Assembly: GCF_002775205.1 (NCBI RefSeq)
Contig: NC_036459.1
Coordinates: 848,492-912,491, forward strand
Source of the DNA: Xiphophorus maculatus
Lineage: Eukaryota > Chordata > Actinopteri > Cyprinodontiformes > Poeciliidae
DNA: 64,000 nucleotides
Direction: 5' to 3'
In this document: piece by piece, positions 1 through 14,211 of the stretch
Layout of the letters: each line of letters opens with the position of its first letter
How positions within the stretch are numbered: position 1 is the first letter of the stretch
The notes under the pieces: model-generated
The model's database searches: none
Told to the model about the DNA's origin: nothing
What the model saw: the letters and a program-made list of their open reading frames with translations, nothing else
Program-made: the position numbers and the translations under genes

Positions 1-159
1 TGTGAAGTGGGTCTGTTGAAAACCCGCTGTCCACATGAAGCAGGGCCAACGGTAACTACTGGATTATTAAACCTTTCATTTTACACATTTGAACCGAAAT
101 GAAGTCAACACAAGTGATGGTTCTGATCGGACAGGCTTTTCTCCCAGGTCCATTTGTGT

Positions 160-175
160 GGCCCTTAAAAGGGCC
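160..175 (-). terminator. Histone 3' stem-loop of H2B
   Basis: Perfect 6-bp stem with a TTTA loop on the minus strand, GGCCCTTTTAAGGGCC, followed by ACACA. This is the SLBP-binding histone mRNA 3' end signal. It replaces polyadenylation and marks the gene as replication-dependent. Confidence 0.95.
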
Positions 176-204
176 TTTGTTGTTGTTGTTGGGAAGCGGC
201 AGCT

Positions 205-692
<488 letters not shown>

Positions 693-1103
693 CAGCTCTT
701 CACGCGCTCCAAGCGGCCGCTGGCTCTCCGTCTCTCCGAGCCTCCGAGCCTCCGAGCCCCGCTCCGGCTGTTCTGCTGCGGGGCTTCATCACGGGCCGCT
801 TTCCTACCCGTCATCGCCGACCTTGGGACTCAAAGGCTTCAACTCGTTTGCTGCTCATTCTGGCTCGTCTCTGATGTAAAACCGAACAGAGGGCAGCGGA
901 AACGCTCCGTTGAAACATCCCCGGATAACGACACGTGAAAGCTCTAGGTCTCTTCCTCAAGTCACATTGTCCTCTTGCTGATGGCCCCCAGTTGGCTTTG
1001 ATGTGATCACAATACTGCATAAAACACAACTAAAGGCTCAACGAGACAGTCACTTGGCAAATGATAAAGTCATAGAATGAAATAGAAAACATTCACGGGC
1101 TGA
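693..1103. other. Intergenic, no recognised feature
   Basis: Upstream of the H2B promoter. The first 130 bases are GC-rich with a short CTCCGAGC-type direct repeat (about 736-760). I see no gene here. Confidence 0.5.
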
Positions 1104-1608
1104 TTGATCCGAGACTTTCCAAACACACAGAGACCGAGCCGCCTCATCTGCAGAGCTGGCTCCGCGGTCGGTGTGGGCCCGGAGTCTGTGGGGACGGTGG
1201 TGGAACAGGGGACACCGTCTAAACCCAGGCTAGTCCTGGAGAACACCAGCCGTCCTCTGTACGCTGTTTTCTCCAACCAGAGGAGCCCCTTCAGGGACTG
1301 GTTCCTCTCACTGGGCTGTTCCACCGAGAGGATTAAAAACTGCTTTGTCCCGCGGGCCGTTAGGCTTTATAATGCTGAAAGGGAGGGAGACGGGGTAACT
1401 AGTATTTTAACATATTTAAGCACTTTTACTAGACCTCGCTTTAGTGGTCATGTATTTATTTATTAGATTATTGTATCTTTTATGGATGTCCCCAGCTGTA
1501 CGATCTTAATGCTGCGTGGATGTGAATTAATGTGTGAGCAACAGATAACCTCAGTTTCCCTATGGGATTAATAAGGTTTAACCTAACCTAACCTAACTAA
1601 CCTAACCC
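1104..1608 (+). mobile_element. Non-LTR retrotransposon 3' end, fragment A (left arm)
   Basis: An open frame at 1104-1466 ends in a motif typical of LINE reverse-transcriptase C termini (RSPFRDWFLSLG, then ERIKNCFVPRAVRLYN). After the stop comes about 110 nt of 3' UTR, then a GGATTAATAAGG tail and a short (CCTAA)n-type repeat, as expected for a 5'-truncated L2/CR1-like insertion. The exact family is not certain. Confidence 0.65.
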
Positions 1609-1719
1609 ATCTCAAGCACCTCCCGTCTTAAACTGGCCTTGTAGGCCTCAAGCCTAAGGGTCTTAAAATATGCATAATGCAACATGAGACACACAAACTA
1701 TACATCCGTGGCACTAAAA

Positions 1720-2205
1720 CACATTAGAAGAAGACCAACGGATGAACCTACAGTAGGTTGATCCGTTCTGTCTATGATGGACAATAAACAGCACCCTCTC
1801 CACCACACAGTGGACAGACAGCGGAGCACCTTCTCACATAGGCTGCTCCAGCTCCGCTGTCGTAGGGACAGATACAGGAAATCCTTCCTGCCACATGCCA
1901 TCTCACTGTACAATAAAAGCTAAATCATTGTTCTGCACTAATCAGTCCAATTTCGCACAACTGCACTGTGGCACACTGCTGTACATATATTTACATATAC
2001 ATACTGTATCTGCATTTTGAATCCTTGCAAGGACTGCTCTAAGCTGCTTTCATATTGACAGCATGTCATATTTTATTTTTATCTTGTCTACAATTGCTAC
2101 TCAGTGGTGGTCGCTGTGTGTGTCTTGTCTCTACGCTGCTGTAACTGCGGAATAATTTCCCTGCTGGGATGAATAAAGTCATTCTATTCTATTCAGATCC
2201 AACTA
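1720..2205 (+). mobile_element. Non-LTR retrotransposon 3' end, fragment B (left arm)
   Basis: The plus-strand frame ending at 1923 reads FSHRLLQLRCRRDRYRKSFL then PHAISLYNKS and stop, a classic C terminus of fish LINEs of the L2/Maui type. The 3' UTR ends in GGATGAATAAAGT followed by an (ATTCT)n tail at about 2180-2200. It is a second, different 5'-truncated insertion in the same orientation as fragment A. Confidence 0.75.
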
Positions 2206-2495
2206 TAATGTTACTGTAGTTTCTGCAGACAGCTGGCTGTGATGATGTCAGGCGAGTTTATTGAACACGTTTACGGCACAAAGTTTATTTGGCAAGAATT
2301 TCATGAGAAGCTAGGAAAGGCTCCGGGAAGGAGAAAAGAAAAGCTGGGGCGTTAGAAAAAGCCATTTAGAAAACAACATGTGTCAGCAACCAGCGCAGAG
2401 CAGCCCGGTGTTCTAGTTTCACCACATTCTGCGTGTTTCAGGAGTCCAACAGTTAGTCGGAGGAGGAGGAAGCATGAGTCTTGAGAAGTGTGGGT

Positions 2496-2511
2496 GGCTC
2501 TTAAAAGAGCC
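2496..2511 (-). terminator. Histone 3' stem-loop of H4
   Basis: GGCTCTTTTAAGAGCC on the minus strand, followed by ACCCA, the canonical cleavage context. It lies 38 nt after the H4 stop codon. Confidence 0.95.
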
Positions 2512-2549
2512 GTTGTTGTTTGTTGGGTTCGGTTGGGACCGGACCGGAT

Positions 2550-2940
<391 letters not shown>

Positions 2941-3143
2941 TAAGTGAAGACAGTCGGCCAGACACGTTTCTACTTCCGCCTCAAGTTGCCAACGACCAGC
3001 GGACGCACTTCCGCTCGGAGAACCGGATTGTAAAATAAAACACCGTCAAAACTAGGAGGTAGTGGAGTGGGAGCGTCTCAAAGGTTCCCCGTCACTTCAT
3101 GTGGAAATAAAAGATGGAAACAAAACAAAAATTCATTTGACCG

Positions 3144-3182
<39 letters not shown>
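3144..3182 (+). repeat. (AATC)n microsatellite, left arm
   Basis: About 9.5 units of AATC. The right arm has the same number of units at 8061-8099. Confidence 0.95.
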
Positions 3183-3183
<1 letters not shown>

Positions 3184-3282
3184 GTTGTCTGTTTTCACAT
3201 TTTCTCTCATCAATCCAACAGTTACAACTTTCTCCAAATTATTAGGAATTGTCCAGTAAAATTACTGCAGGTATCAAACTTT

Positions 3283-3312
<30 letters not shown>
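3283..3312 (+). repeat. (GCA)10 microsatellite, left arm
   Basis: Ten perfect GCA units, matched by ten TGC units at 7931-7960 in the right arm. Confidence 0.95.
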
Positions 3313-3313
<1 letters not shown>

Positions 3314-3915
3314 ACTGGTGGCTAGTTTTTCAAATGAGCTAACAAAGAAAAATGCATAACCAAGATGATCCAAAGTGAAGTTCTAACGCTCAGGCTGCTA
3401 CTCTGGGTTTCCTCTCCTCTCATCCTCCTCAGGTTTGTTACATGCAAAACCCTGACAAGCAGCAGATTCTTTAATTCTGCTTTAGGAACCACGTAAAGGA
3501 TCTGGCCGTGTTGCCAGTCTGGATGTTGCCAGACTGGTTGCTGAAGGCCGCACAGAGCAACGGAACCGCAGGTCCAACTGAAGGTTTGCTGTGGGACTCT
3601 CTCTCTCTCTCCCTCCCTGTCAGGCCGGTGAAACGTCCGGTGGTCCAGAGGCTTTTCCACCAGTTGAAGTTAGACGAGCACAGAGCACAATCCTACATTT
3701 GATCATTGAGACCCAAAGAAATCCCGCACATCTTTCCATCTGCAACGTTTCATTGCTGTGGGGAACATTGAGCATTTCATGTTTATTCCTTTTTAAAGTT
3801 GGTCGCCTCTTTCTAGGGTGACTGCCGTTTACTGGATTTTAATTTATTATATGATAGGTCATGCAACTCGGGTGGAGTTTAGAAACTCTGGCTCTTCGGA
3901 CGGAAGTGGGTGGGT
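3313..3915. other. H4-H2A intergenic, no gene recognised
   Basis: Open frames up to 112 codons exist (for example minus strand 3322-3660), but they match no family I know. A CT-rich stretch lies at 3598-3618. The sequence is repeated unchanged in the right arm. Confidence 0.5.
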
Positions 3916-3931
3916 GGCTCTTAAAAGAGCC
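3916..3931 (-). terminator. Histone 3' stem-loop of H2A
   Basis: GGCTCTTTTAAGAGCC on the minus strand followed by ACCCACCCA, 28 nt after the H2A stop. Canonical SLBP-binding element. Confidence 0.95.
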
Positions 3932-3959
3932 GTTGGGTTGTCGCTCGGGCTGCCGACGT

Positions 3960-4493
<534 letters not shown>

Positions 4494-5577
4494 TCAAGTT
4501 CTCACAGTAGACACATCACTTCCGCTCACCGCCGGATGCGATTAATGATTGTTTCTTCAAATGTCAGTGATATTGATAATGATATTAATTTGATAAATCA
4601 GTTAATTGATAGTAATGGTGATATGAACATTTTATGAATGATAATAACATAAATGTATCTCAAAAAGAATTTGAATGGTCATTAAATCTGATCGTCATAG
4701 TTTACTTTCTTTATCATAAAACATCTAAACGAAGTGAACAAATTAATGCAACAGAAATTCACAAACCGGTTCATCAGAACTCACTTAGAAACTTTAATCT
4801 CCCGAAAGCAAATACAGATTTATTTCAGCAAAAACTGTGGAGTGAAATCTTTTTATTGCCTCATGAATATTTAATTACTATTAGGGTGAAAGAATATTTA
4901 TTTAAGATTCTACGTACTTCGATATTACCCAGGTAAAGACAACGTGTTGCTGCTCTTTTTGTCAGTCAGATTGAAAATATTGAACATCTATTTGTGGAGT
5001 TTTTTCTTTCTGTAATATTTTGGTCTGACTTTCAAAAACTCCTGACAGAAAGAAAAAACATCATTTTATCAAAATTTACAAATACTGTTCATCTTTAACC
5101 TTTTCTATTTATATAAATCTAATTATAATCCTAGTATTATGTCCACAACATGAAATGGAGTGAAAAAAATCCCATCTTTTAATAACTTTATAGAAACTAA
5201 TTTTAAATACATAAACTGTCTCTTTGAAATCTTAACTTTAATAATAAGAAACTTGTAAAAACATTATTTTTCTTCAGAAACTTTATTTTATCTCATAAGC
5301 AGATTCCTTTATATTTGTTACTTTTATTTTTCTTTTGCTGTAAAAGACCCTTTATTATATGTTTTTGAATAAATATTTGGCACTTTTGTTAAGGAAATAA
5401 AATAAAAAATGTAACAATCTATCTATATATTTATTTATTTATTTAATTTTTTTTTATTAATTATTTATTCTAGTTTGATCCTTAATTTTTTAGAATATTG
5501 TGATATTTATGTATGTTAATGTTATTTGTTCTGAAATAAAGTTTTTTTTGAAAAACATCATAACTTCCAATACAATA

Positions 5578-5591
5578 CTGCCACCTTGTGG
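5578..5591 (-). promoter_or_regulatory. CTCF-like motif in the spacer
   Basis: The minus strand reads CCACAAGGTGGCAG, one mismatch from the core CCASYAGRKGGCRS. It is about 37 bp from the exact centre of the palindrome (5621.5). Motif match only. Confidence 0.4.
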
Positions 5592-6030
5592 CCTTTTCCT
5601 TTAACTGCATGAAATGTAATGAGTACAATTAAATATTCCTTTATTACATTATTATTCTGCTTCATTAACTGAATACTATCTGAGTTATTATATTGAGGGA
5701 TTTCTTATTACACCCCAGAATAATTCAGAATGTTTAAGCTACAACAGGATTCTCATTTGTCAAAAATAAAGTCTAATATATTTTTCCCAGTCAGTTTTTC
5801 TGAGTTGTCTTAATTAATTTACCTCAAGAAGCTGCAGCAAACAAATTTAACCTCATCCTCATTTATATTTATTAATATGAGTCACATCATTAGTGAAGGT
5901 TATGATAGTAATTTGCCTGCAGTTGTTCTTTGCTCTCAGTTTATTTGTTTTAAAGATCAAATATTGTAGGAACATTTGCTAATTTCACAGAATATTTTAT
6001 CTAAAAAACTGATTCGTAAATCTGTTTTAC

Positions 6031-6090
6031 ACAGACAGACAGACAGACAGACAGACAGGCAGGCAGACAGACAGACAGACAGACAGACAG
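6031..6090 (+). repeat. (ACAG)n microsatellite
   Basis: About fifteen ACAG units with a GGCAGGCAG interruption near 6057-6064, inside the spacer. Confidence 0.95.
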
Positions 6091-6749
6091 GTAGCAGCAG
6101 CTGGTCATGTGACATTAAAACCAGGTGAGAACGGAGCCACTGAAGATCTTTGCTCTCTGTTATTTTTGTGTTTAAAAGAAATTAAGGAAAGGAGATCTTT
6201 TGAAAATAAATCTTTAAGTTAATGAAATAAATAAAAGTGAATCTAACAGAAATAGTAAAAATGACCCTGGTTGCATCGCCCTGCATTGAAAAGAGAAATT
6301 GCTTTAGGAACAGAGAAAAGTTTGAAACTGTTATTTTTCATACTGGGGACTGGAACTGGAAATGTCTGTAAGTGTGCATTGTTCAAATCTTAAGATATTA
6401 TTAATAGACATGTTTTACTCTGTGCATTTTTGACCAACACTAAGATAAAGGGGATAAAAATGGTTCAGTATTGAATGGATTCAATAACTGATCTATAAAA
6501 TTAGATCATCATTGACGAATCAACCTGAATCTTTCTTAGTCAAAATAATCTTTTGTTTAATTATTTGTCTGTGTGTCAATAAGTATCCTTGACGTGTTGC
6601 CGTCACAGATACAGACTAACAAATGTTATTTTATCTCAACATTTTCGTCCTGTGATAAAACATCACTTAGGCCGCCGGGCTTCGGTGTTTTATTTTGTAG
6701 GCCGCATCCGGCGGTGAGCGGAAGTGATGTGTCTACTGTGAGAACTTGA

Positions 6750-7283
<534 letters not shown>

Positions 7284-7311
7284 ACGTCGGCAGCCCGAGC
7301 GACAACCCAAC

Positions 7312-7327
7312 GGCTCTTTTAAGAGCC
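7312..7327 (+). terminator. Histone 3' stem-loop of H2A
   Basis: GGCTCTTTTAAGAGCC followed by ACCCACCCA, 28 nt after the stop codon. Confidence 0.95.
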
Positions 7328-7929
7328 ACCCACCCACTTCCGTCCGAAGAGCCAGAGTTTCTAAACTCCACCCGAGTTGCATGACCTATCATATAATAAA
7401 TTAAAATCCAGTAAACGGCAGTCACCCTAGAAAGAGGCGACCAACTTTAAAAAGGAATAAACATGAAATGCTCAATGTTCCCCACAGCAATGAAACGTTG
7501 CAGATGGAAAGATGTGCGGGATTTCTTTGGGTCTCAATGATCAAATGTAGGATTGTGCTCTGTGCTCGTCTAACTTCAACTGGTGGAAAAGCCTCTGGAC
7601 CACCGGACGTTTCACCGGCCTGACAGGGAGGGAGAGAGAGAGAGAGTCCCACAGCAAACCTTCAGTTGGACCTGCGGTTCCGTTGCTCTGTGCGGCCTTC
7701 AGCAACCAGTCTGGCAACATCCAGACTGGCAACACGGCCAGATCCTTTACGTGGTTCCTAAAGCAGAATTAAAGAATCTGCTGCTTGTCAGGGTTTTGCA
7801 TGTAACAAACCTGAGGAGGATGAGAGGAGAGGAAACCCAGAGTAGCAGCCTGAGCGTTAGAACTTCACTTTGGATCATCTTGGTTATGCATTTTTCTTTG
7901 TTAGCTCATTTGAAAAACTAGCCACCAGT

Positions 7930-7930
<1 letters not shown>
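7328..7930. other. H2A-H4 intergenic, no gene recognised
   Basis: Mirror of 3313-3915. I see only unsupported frames and a GA-rich stretch at 7625-7646. Confidence 0.5.

Positions 7931-7960
<30 letters not shown>
7931..7960 (+). repeat. (TGC)10 microsatellite, right arm
   Basis: Ten perfect units, the same count as the left arm copy at 3283-3312. Confidence 0.95.
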
Positions 7961-8059
7961 AAAGTTTGATACCTGCAGTAATTTTACTGGACAATTCCTA
8001 ATAATTTGGAGAAAGTTGTAACTGTTGGATTGATGAGAGAAAATGTGAAAACAGACAAC

Positions 8060-8060
<1 letters not shown>

Positions 8061-8099
<39 letters not shown>
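8061..8099 (+). repeat. (GATT)n microsatellite, right arm
   Basis: Same length as the left arm copy at 3144-3182. Confidence 0.95.
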
Positions 8100-8302
8100 C
8101 GGTCAAATGAATTTTTGTTTTGTTTCCATCTTTTATTTCCACATGAAGTGACGGGGAACCTTTGAGACGCTCCCACTCCACTACCTCCTAGTTTTGACGG
8201 TGTTTTATTTTACAATCCGGTTCTCCGAGCGGAAGTGCGTCCGCTGGTCGTTGGCAACTTGAGGCGGAAGTAGAAACGTGTCTGGCCGACTGTCTTCACT
8301 TA

Positions 8303-8693
<391 letters not shown>

Positions 8694-8731
8694 ATCCGGT
8701 CCGGTCCCAACCGAACCCAACAAACAACAAC

Positions 8732-8747
8732 GGCTCTTTTAAGAGCC
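8732..8747 (+). terminator. Histone 3' stem-loop of H4
   Basis: GGCTCTTTTAAGAGCC followed by ACCCA. Confidence 0.95.
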
Positions 8748-9037
8748 ACCCACACTTCTCAAGACTCATGCTTCCTCCTCCTCCGACTAACTGTTGGACT
8801 CCTGAAACACGCAGAATGTGGTGAAACTAGAACACCGGGCTGCTCTGCGCTGGTTGCTGACACATGTTGTTTTCTAAATGGCTTTTTCTAACGCCCCAGC
8901 TTTTCTTTTCTCCTTCCCGGAGCCTTTCCTAGCTTCTCATGAAATTCTTGCCAAATAAACTTTGTGCCGTAAACGTGTTCAATAAACTCGCCTGACATCA
9001 TCACAGCCAGCTGTCTGCAGAAACTACAGTAACATTA

Positions 9038-9523
9038 TAGTTGGATCTGAATAGAATAGAATGACTTTATTCATCCCAGCAGGGAAATTATTCCGCAGTT
9101 ACAGCAGCGTAGAGACAAGACACACACAGCGACCACCACTGAGTAGCAATTGTAGACAAGATAAAAATAAAATATGACATGCTGTCAATATGAAAGCAGC
9201 TTAGAGCAGTCCTTGCAAGGATTCAAAATGCAGATACAGTATGTATATGTAAATATATGTACAGCAGTGTGCCACAGTGCAGTTGTGCGAAATTGGACTG
9301 ATTAGTGCAGAACAATGATTTAGCTTTTATTGTACAGTGAGATGGCATGTGGCAGGAAGGATTTCCTGTATCTGTCCCTACGACAGCGGAGCTGGAGCAG
9401 CCTATGTGAGAAGGTGCTCCGCTGTCTGTCCACTGTGTGGTGGAGAGGGTGCTGTTTATTGTCCATCATAGACAGAACGGATCAACCTACTGTAGGTTCA
9501 TCCGTTGGTCTTCTTCTAATGTG
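9038..9523 (-). mobile_element. Non-LTR retrotransposon 3' end, fragment B (right arm)
   Basis: Mirror of 1720-2205: a 5'-truncated L2/Maui-like LINE end with C-terminal RYRKSFLPHAISLYNKS on the minus strand and an (AGAAT)n tail at 9043-9063. The insertion must predate the duplication or have been copied with it. Confidence 0.75.
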
Positions 9524-9634
9524 TTTTAGTGCCACGGATGTATAGTTTGTGTGTCTCATGTTGCATTATGCATATTTTAAGACCCTTAGGCTTGAGGCCT
9601 ACAAGGCCAGTTTAAGACGGGAGGTGCTTGAGAT

Positions 9635-10139
9635 GGGTTAGGTTAGTTAGGTTAGGTTAGGTTAAACCTTATTAATCCCATAGGGAAACTGAGGTTATCT
9701 GTTGCTCACACATTAATTCACATCCACGCAGCATTAAGATCGTACAGCTGGGGACATCCATAAAAGATACAATAATCTAATAAATAAATACATGACCACT
9801 AAAGCGAGGTCTAGTAAAAGTGCTTAAATATGTTAAAATACTAGTTACCCCGTCTCCCTCCCTTTCAGCATTATAAAGCCTAACGGCCCGCGGGACAAAG
9901 CAGTTTTTAATCCTCTCGGTGGAACAGCCCAGTGAGAGGAACCAGTCCCTGAAGGGGCTCCTCTGGTTGGAGAAAACAGCGTACAGAGGACGGCTGGTGT
10001 TCTCCAGGACTAGCCTGGGTTTAGACGGTGTCCCCTGTTCCACCACCGTCCCCACAGACTCCGGGCCCACACCGACCGCGGAGCCAGCTCTGCAGATGAG
10101 GCGGCTCGGTCTCTGTGTGTTTGGAAAGTCTCGGATCAA
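9635..10139 (-). mobile_element. Non-LTR retrotransposon 3' end, fragment A (right arm)
   Basis: Mirror of 1104-1608, with the frame 9777-10139 on the minus strand and a (GGTTA)n-type tail at 9637-9665. Confidence 0.65.
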
Positions 10140-10550
10140 TCAGCCCGTGAATGTTTTCTATTTCATTCTATGACTTTATCATTTGCCAAGTGACTGTCTC
10201 GTTGAGCCTTTAGTTGTGTTTTATGCAGTATTGTGATCACATCAAAGCCAACTGGGGGCCATCAGCAAGAGGACAATGTGACTTGAGGAAGAGACCTAGA
10301 GCTTTCACGTGTCGTTATCCGGGGATGTTTCAACGGAGCGTTTCCGCTGCCCTCTGTTCGGTTTTACATCAGAGACGAGCCAGAATGAGCAGCAAACGAG
10401 TTGAAGCCTTTGAGTCCCAAGGTCGGCGATGACGGGTAGGAAAGCGGCCCGTGATGAAGCCCCGCAGCAGAACAGCCGGAGCGGGGCTCGGAGGCTCGGA
10501 GGCTCGGAGAGACGGAGAGCCAGCGGCCGCTTGGAGCGCGTGAAGAGCTG

Positions 10551-11038
<488 letters not shown>

Positions 11039-11067
11039 AGCTGCCGCTTCCCAACAACAACAACAAA

Positions 11068-11083
11068 GGCCCTTTTAAGGGCC
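11068..11083 (+). terminator. Histone 3' stem-loop of H2B
   Basis: GGCCCTTTTAAGGGCC, then ACACA. A purine-rich GGGAGAAAAG about 15 nt further on could be the U7-binding downstream element. Confidence 0.95.
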
Positions 11084-11429
11084 ACACAAATGGACCTGGG
11101 AGAAAAGCCTGTCCGATCAGAACCATCACTTGTGTTGACTTCATTTCGGTTCAAATGTGTAAAATGAAAGGTTTAATAATCCAGTAGTTACCGTTGGCCC
11201 TGCTTCATGTGGACAGCGGGTTTTCAACAGACCCACTTCACACGTCAGGTTTTAAGCTGGACAGTTTCCGACTCTGCTGGCCTTAAGCTTTGTCAACGTT
11301 CATTTATTCATGTAATTTCTCAGATATTGGAGCTTTTTAAATCCACCCCGATCGAAAGAGCTCCACATCTTGATCCACCTTTGCACATGTTGACCTCCTT
11401 TGTGGATTAAAGCCCAAGCAGATTTAGAC

Positions 11430-11565
11430 ATGGCCATGAAATCAGTGTTTTTGCAGCGTTCTTTTATTTTATTTTATTTTATTTTATTCTGGAGGAACCT
11501 CATAACACTGGAACCCCGTTCTGTATACACCCTGTGCTTGCAAAATGACAATAAAGTCAGTCCAA
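11430..11565 (+). mobile_element. Possible LINE 3' end fragment
   Basis: A TTTTA tandem run (about 11461-11488) is followed by a sequence ending in TGCAAAATGACAATAAAGTC, which resembles the 3' termini of fish non-LTR elements. Short and without coding sequence, so tentative. Confidence 0.35.
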
Positions 11566-11884
11566 GTCTAGGTTCTCATGTTCCCGTGTTCCCGTGCTGA
11601 TGCTTCGTGCTCTGCAGCCACTTTCAGTCCAGGTTCAACGTGGTCGAGTCGTGAAAATGCTGCAACTTGGTGAGTTTAGTGTTTGCAAGGTTTTTGTTAA
11701 AATCTTCCTTGCTTATTGTTCAGTTGGTTTATAAAAATAAAATGCAGTGAAGAAGTGAGTGACGCAAGCATCTGAATAAGGCGGTTAAATCAATTCTCTG
11801 ATTTCCTAATGAATGAATGAAGGGTTTGTTTCCTGAGGCTAGACAATAATTGGTGCATCTTAACAGCAGTGATTTGTAACACCG

Positions 11885-11898
11885 CCAGCAGGTGGCAG
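11885..11898 (+). promoter_or_regulatory. CTCF-like motif between H2B and H3
   Basis: CCAGCAGGTGGCAG matches the core CCASYAGRKGGCRS at all 14 positions. It lies between the convergent H2B and H3 3' ends. Binding is not shown by sequence alone. Confidence 0.55.
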
Positions 11899-12070
11899 TG
11901 TTCGAGCGCAGCGGTTCGTGTTGTGGATTCGTCTCGTGTCGTGTAAATGTTCTCCTGAAGCGTGTGAACGTGTTGAAGTCAGTGTTTGTGTTGCGTTTGT
12001 GTCGTGTCGTGTGTTCGCACAGCTGTGGCTCAACGTGAAGCAGGAAGTTTGTCCTTGTCGGCACGTCGGT

Positions 12071-12086
12071 GGCTCTTAAAAGAGCC
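12071..12086 (-). terminator. Histone 3' stem-loop of H3
   Basis: GGCTCTTTTAAGAGCC on the minus strand followed by ACC, 30 nt beyond the H3 stop. Confidence 0.95.
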
Positions 12087-12116
12087 GTTGGTTCCGTGCG
12101 GAGGCCGTGTGCGCGG

Positions 12117-12682
<566 letters not shown>

Positions 12683-12689
12683 TTAGATT

Positions 12690-13440
12690 TGAAATTTCAA
12701 AATAAAGCGCGATAGAAATCTACCTAACAAAGGAGGAGGCGTTTACAGTTTCGGGGAAAAGAAAGTTGGGTTTTCTGCCAGCGGATCCTTGTTACGAAAC
12801 GCGTTGCTTTCTAACTGCACTGCTCAGTGTTAAAATGATCGAGGACAACAATTATTTGTGCACAATGTCAGTAAAACGGGTCCAGATTCACGTCTGTGAA
12901 CATTAAATCAGTTCTTTGCACTTCTAAAGGTTCAGTGTTCCGGCCACCAGCCCAAGAAATAAACCGAATTGAGGACAAACTCGTTGTTTCACTACTTTTT
13001 TACAGGCTTCTCTTAAAAAGATAAAGTAGAAAAATAATTCAGTATGATATCGGAATGAGAAGGTTCACTGTGGCTGAATCATAACTCCAATGATCACGTT
13101 ACTGTGTCGGCTGAATGAAAGCAGGTGAATATTTTGCAATCAACAGTAAAACAGTTTCTAGGTAAAAATCCTAGAATCCAGCTGAACTGGACCGAGCTGC
13201 GATAATAAAGAGTCAAGTGTGACATAGTGACTAGTCGGAGCCGGTGAGAAATGTTAGACACTCGCTACAAATGTGTAACAACGTTAGAGAAACCCAACAT
13301 GGTTTCCTCCGTCTCAGGACATGGGGCTCCACATCTGTGACGCCGCTGCCTGAACACAGCGCGGCCCCAAGTGCAGCACAGAGCAGCTTTACTGGGGGAG
13401 GTAGGGAGGGAGGGAGGAACGATGCCTTCAGGTGTGCAGG
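12690..13440. other. H3-H1 intergenic, no gene recognised
   Basis: About 750 bp between the H3 promoter and the H1 3' end. Frames here are short or antisense to H1. I see no conserved element apart from the H1 stem-loop at the end. Confidence 0.5.
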
Positions 13441-13444
13441 TGGT

Positions 13445-13460
13445 GGCTCTGAAAAGAGCC
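13445..13460 (-). terminator. Histone 3' stem-loop of H1
   Basis: Minus strand GGCTCTTTTCAGAGCC: a perfect stem with a TTTC loop, an accepted variant of the TTTA loop, followed by ACC. Confidence 0.93.
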
Positions 13461-13494
13461 TTTGGTGCATGAAGCGGTGTTTTGGGGCAGATGT

Positions 13495-14101
13495 TTACTT
13501 CTTGGCCTTCTTGGCCGCGGGCTTTCTGGCCGGCGCTTTCTTGGCCGCGGGCTTCTTGGCGGCCTTCGGCTTCTTGGCGGCGGCGGCGGCGGCCTTCTTG
13601 GGGCTCTTCTTGGGCACCTTTTTGGCGGCCGCGGCGGCTTTCTTGGCCGGGGCCTTCTTCGGGGACTTCTTGGCCGCTGCCGCCGCTTTCTTGGCGGCGG
13701 GTTTCTTGGGGGTGCTGGCCTTCTTGGCGGCGGGCTTCTTGGCCTTGGCCGGAGCCTTCTTCTTCACCACCTTCTTGGCCGGCTTGGCCGCTTTGGGCTC
13801 CTTCTTGGCGAGCTTGAACGAGCCCGAGGCCCCGGTGCCTTTCGTCTGGCTCAGGGTTCCTCCGGTCACCAGCTTGGTGACGGCCGTGTTGATGCGCTTG
13901 TTGGCCTTGGCCACATCCACGCCCTTCCCGGCCAGCACCTTCTTCAGCGCCGCCAGAGAAACTCCCTTGCGCTCCTTCGAGTCGGCCACGGCGGCCACGA
14001 TCAGCTTGGACAGGCTGGGTCCGTCCTTCTTGGCCCGGGGAGCGGACTTCTTCTTCGGGGCTTTCGCCGGGGCTTTCACCGCTGCTGGAGCTTCTTCTGC
14101 C

Positions 14102-14103
<2 letters not shown>
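13495..14103 (-). CDS. Linker histone H1
   Basis: 202 residues. A short N-terminal tail ([19 protein letters not shown]) is followed by the winged-helix globular domain at about residues 28-100, with [36 protein letters not shown] and the [10 protein letters not shown] wing. The long Lys/Ala/Pro C-terminal tail has STPKK and two KSPKK phosphorylation-type motifs. H1 binds linker DNA at the nucleosome dyad. The frame stays open upstream through the GAAA repeat, but the Met chosen matches the family start. Replication-dependent, judged by its H1 box and stem-loop. Confidence 0.97.
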
Positions 14104-14147
<44 letters not shown>

Positions 14148-14164
14148 TTTCTTTCTTTCTTTCT
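14104..14164 (-). repeat. (GAAA)n tract forming the H1 5' UTR
   Basis: On the H1 sense strand about fifteen GAAA units, with one 3-nt interruption near 14145, abut the ATG directly. The TATA box at 14212-14217 implies a transcription start near 14185, so about three quarters of the leader is this repeat. Confidence 0.9.
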
Positions 14165-14211
14165 CGCTCGGTCTCCCTCTCGACGTGTCCGGCTCTGGGC
14201 GGCAGGCGGCG

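Larger units (their letters stand above)
4541..6702. other. AT-rich spacer between the palindrome arms
   Basis: 2162 bp of unique sequence separating two divergent H2A promoters. It is very AT-rich with runs such as ATTTATTTATTT near 5430-5470. The longest frame (4634-4936, plus, 100 codons) has strongly AT-driven composition and no recognisable domain. It also holds a CTCF-like motif, a CAGA microsatellite and no histone gene. Confidence 0.7.

Noticed and set aside
1574-1608. (CCTAA)n run as telomeric repeat
   Set aside because: It is short, imperfect, a 5-base rather than the vertebrate 6-base unit, and sits exactly at the tail of a LINE fragment.
4634-4936. 100-codon frame in the palindrome spacer
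   Set aside because: AT-driven composition and no recognisable motif or promoter; likely chance.
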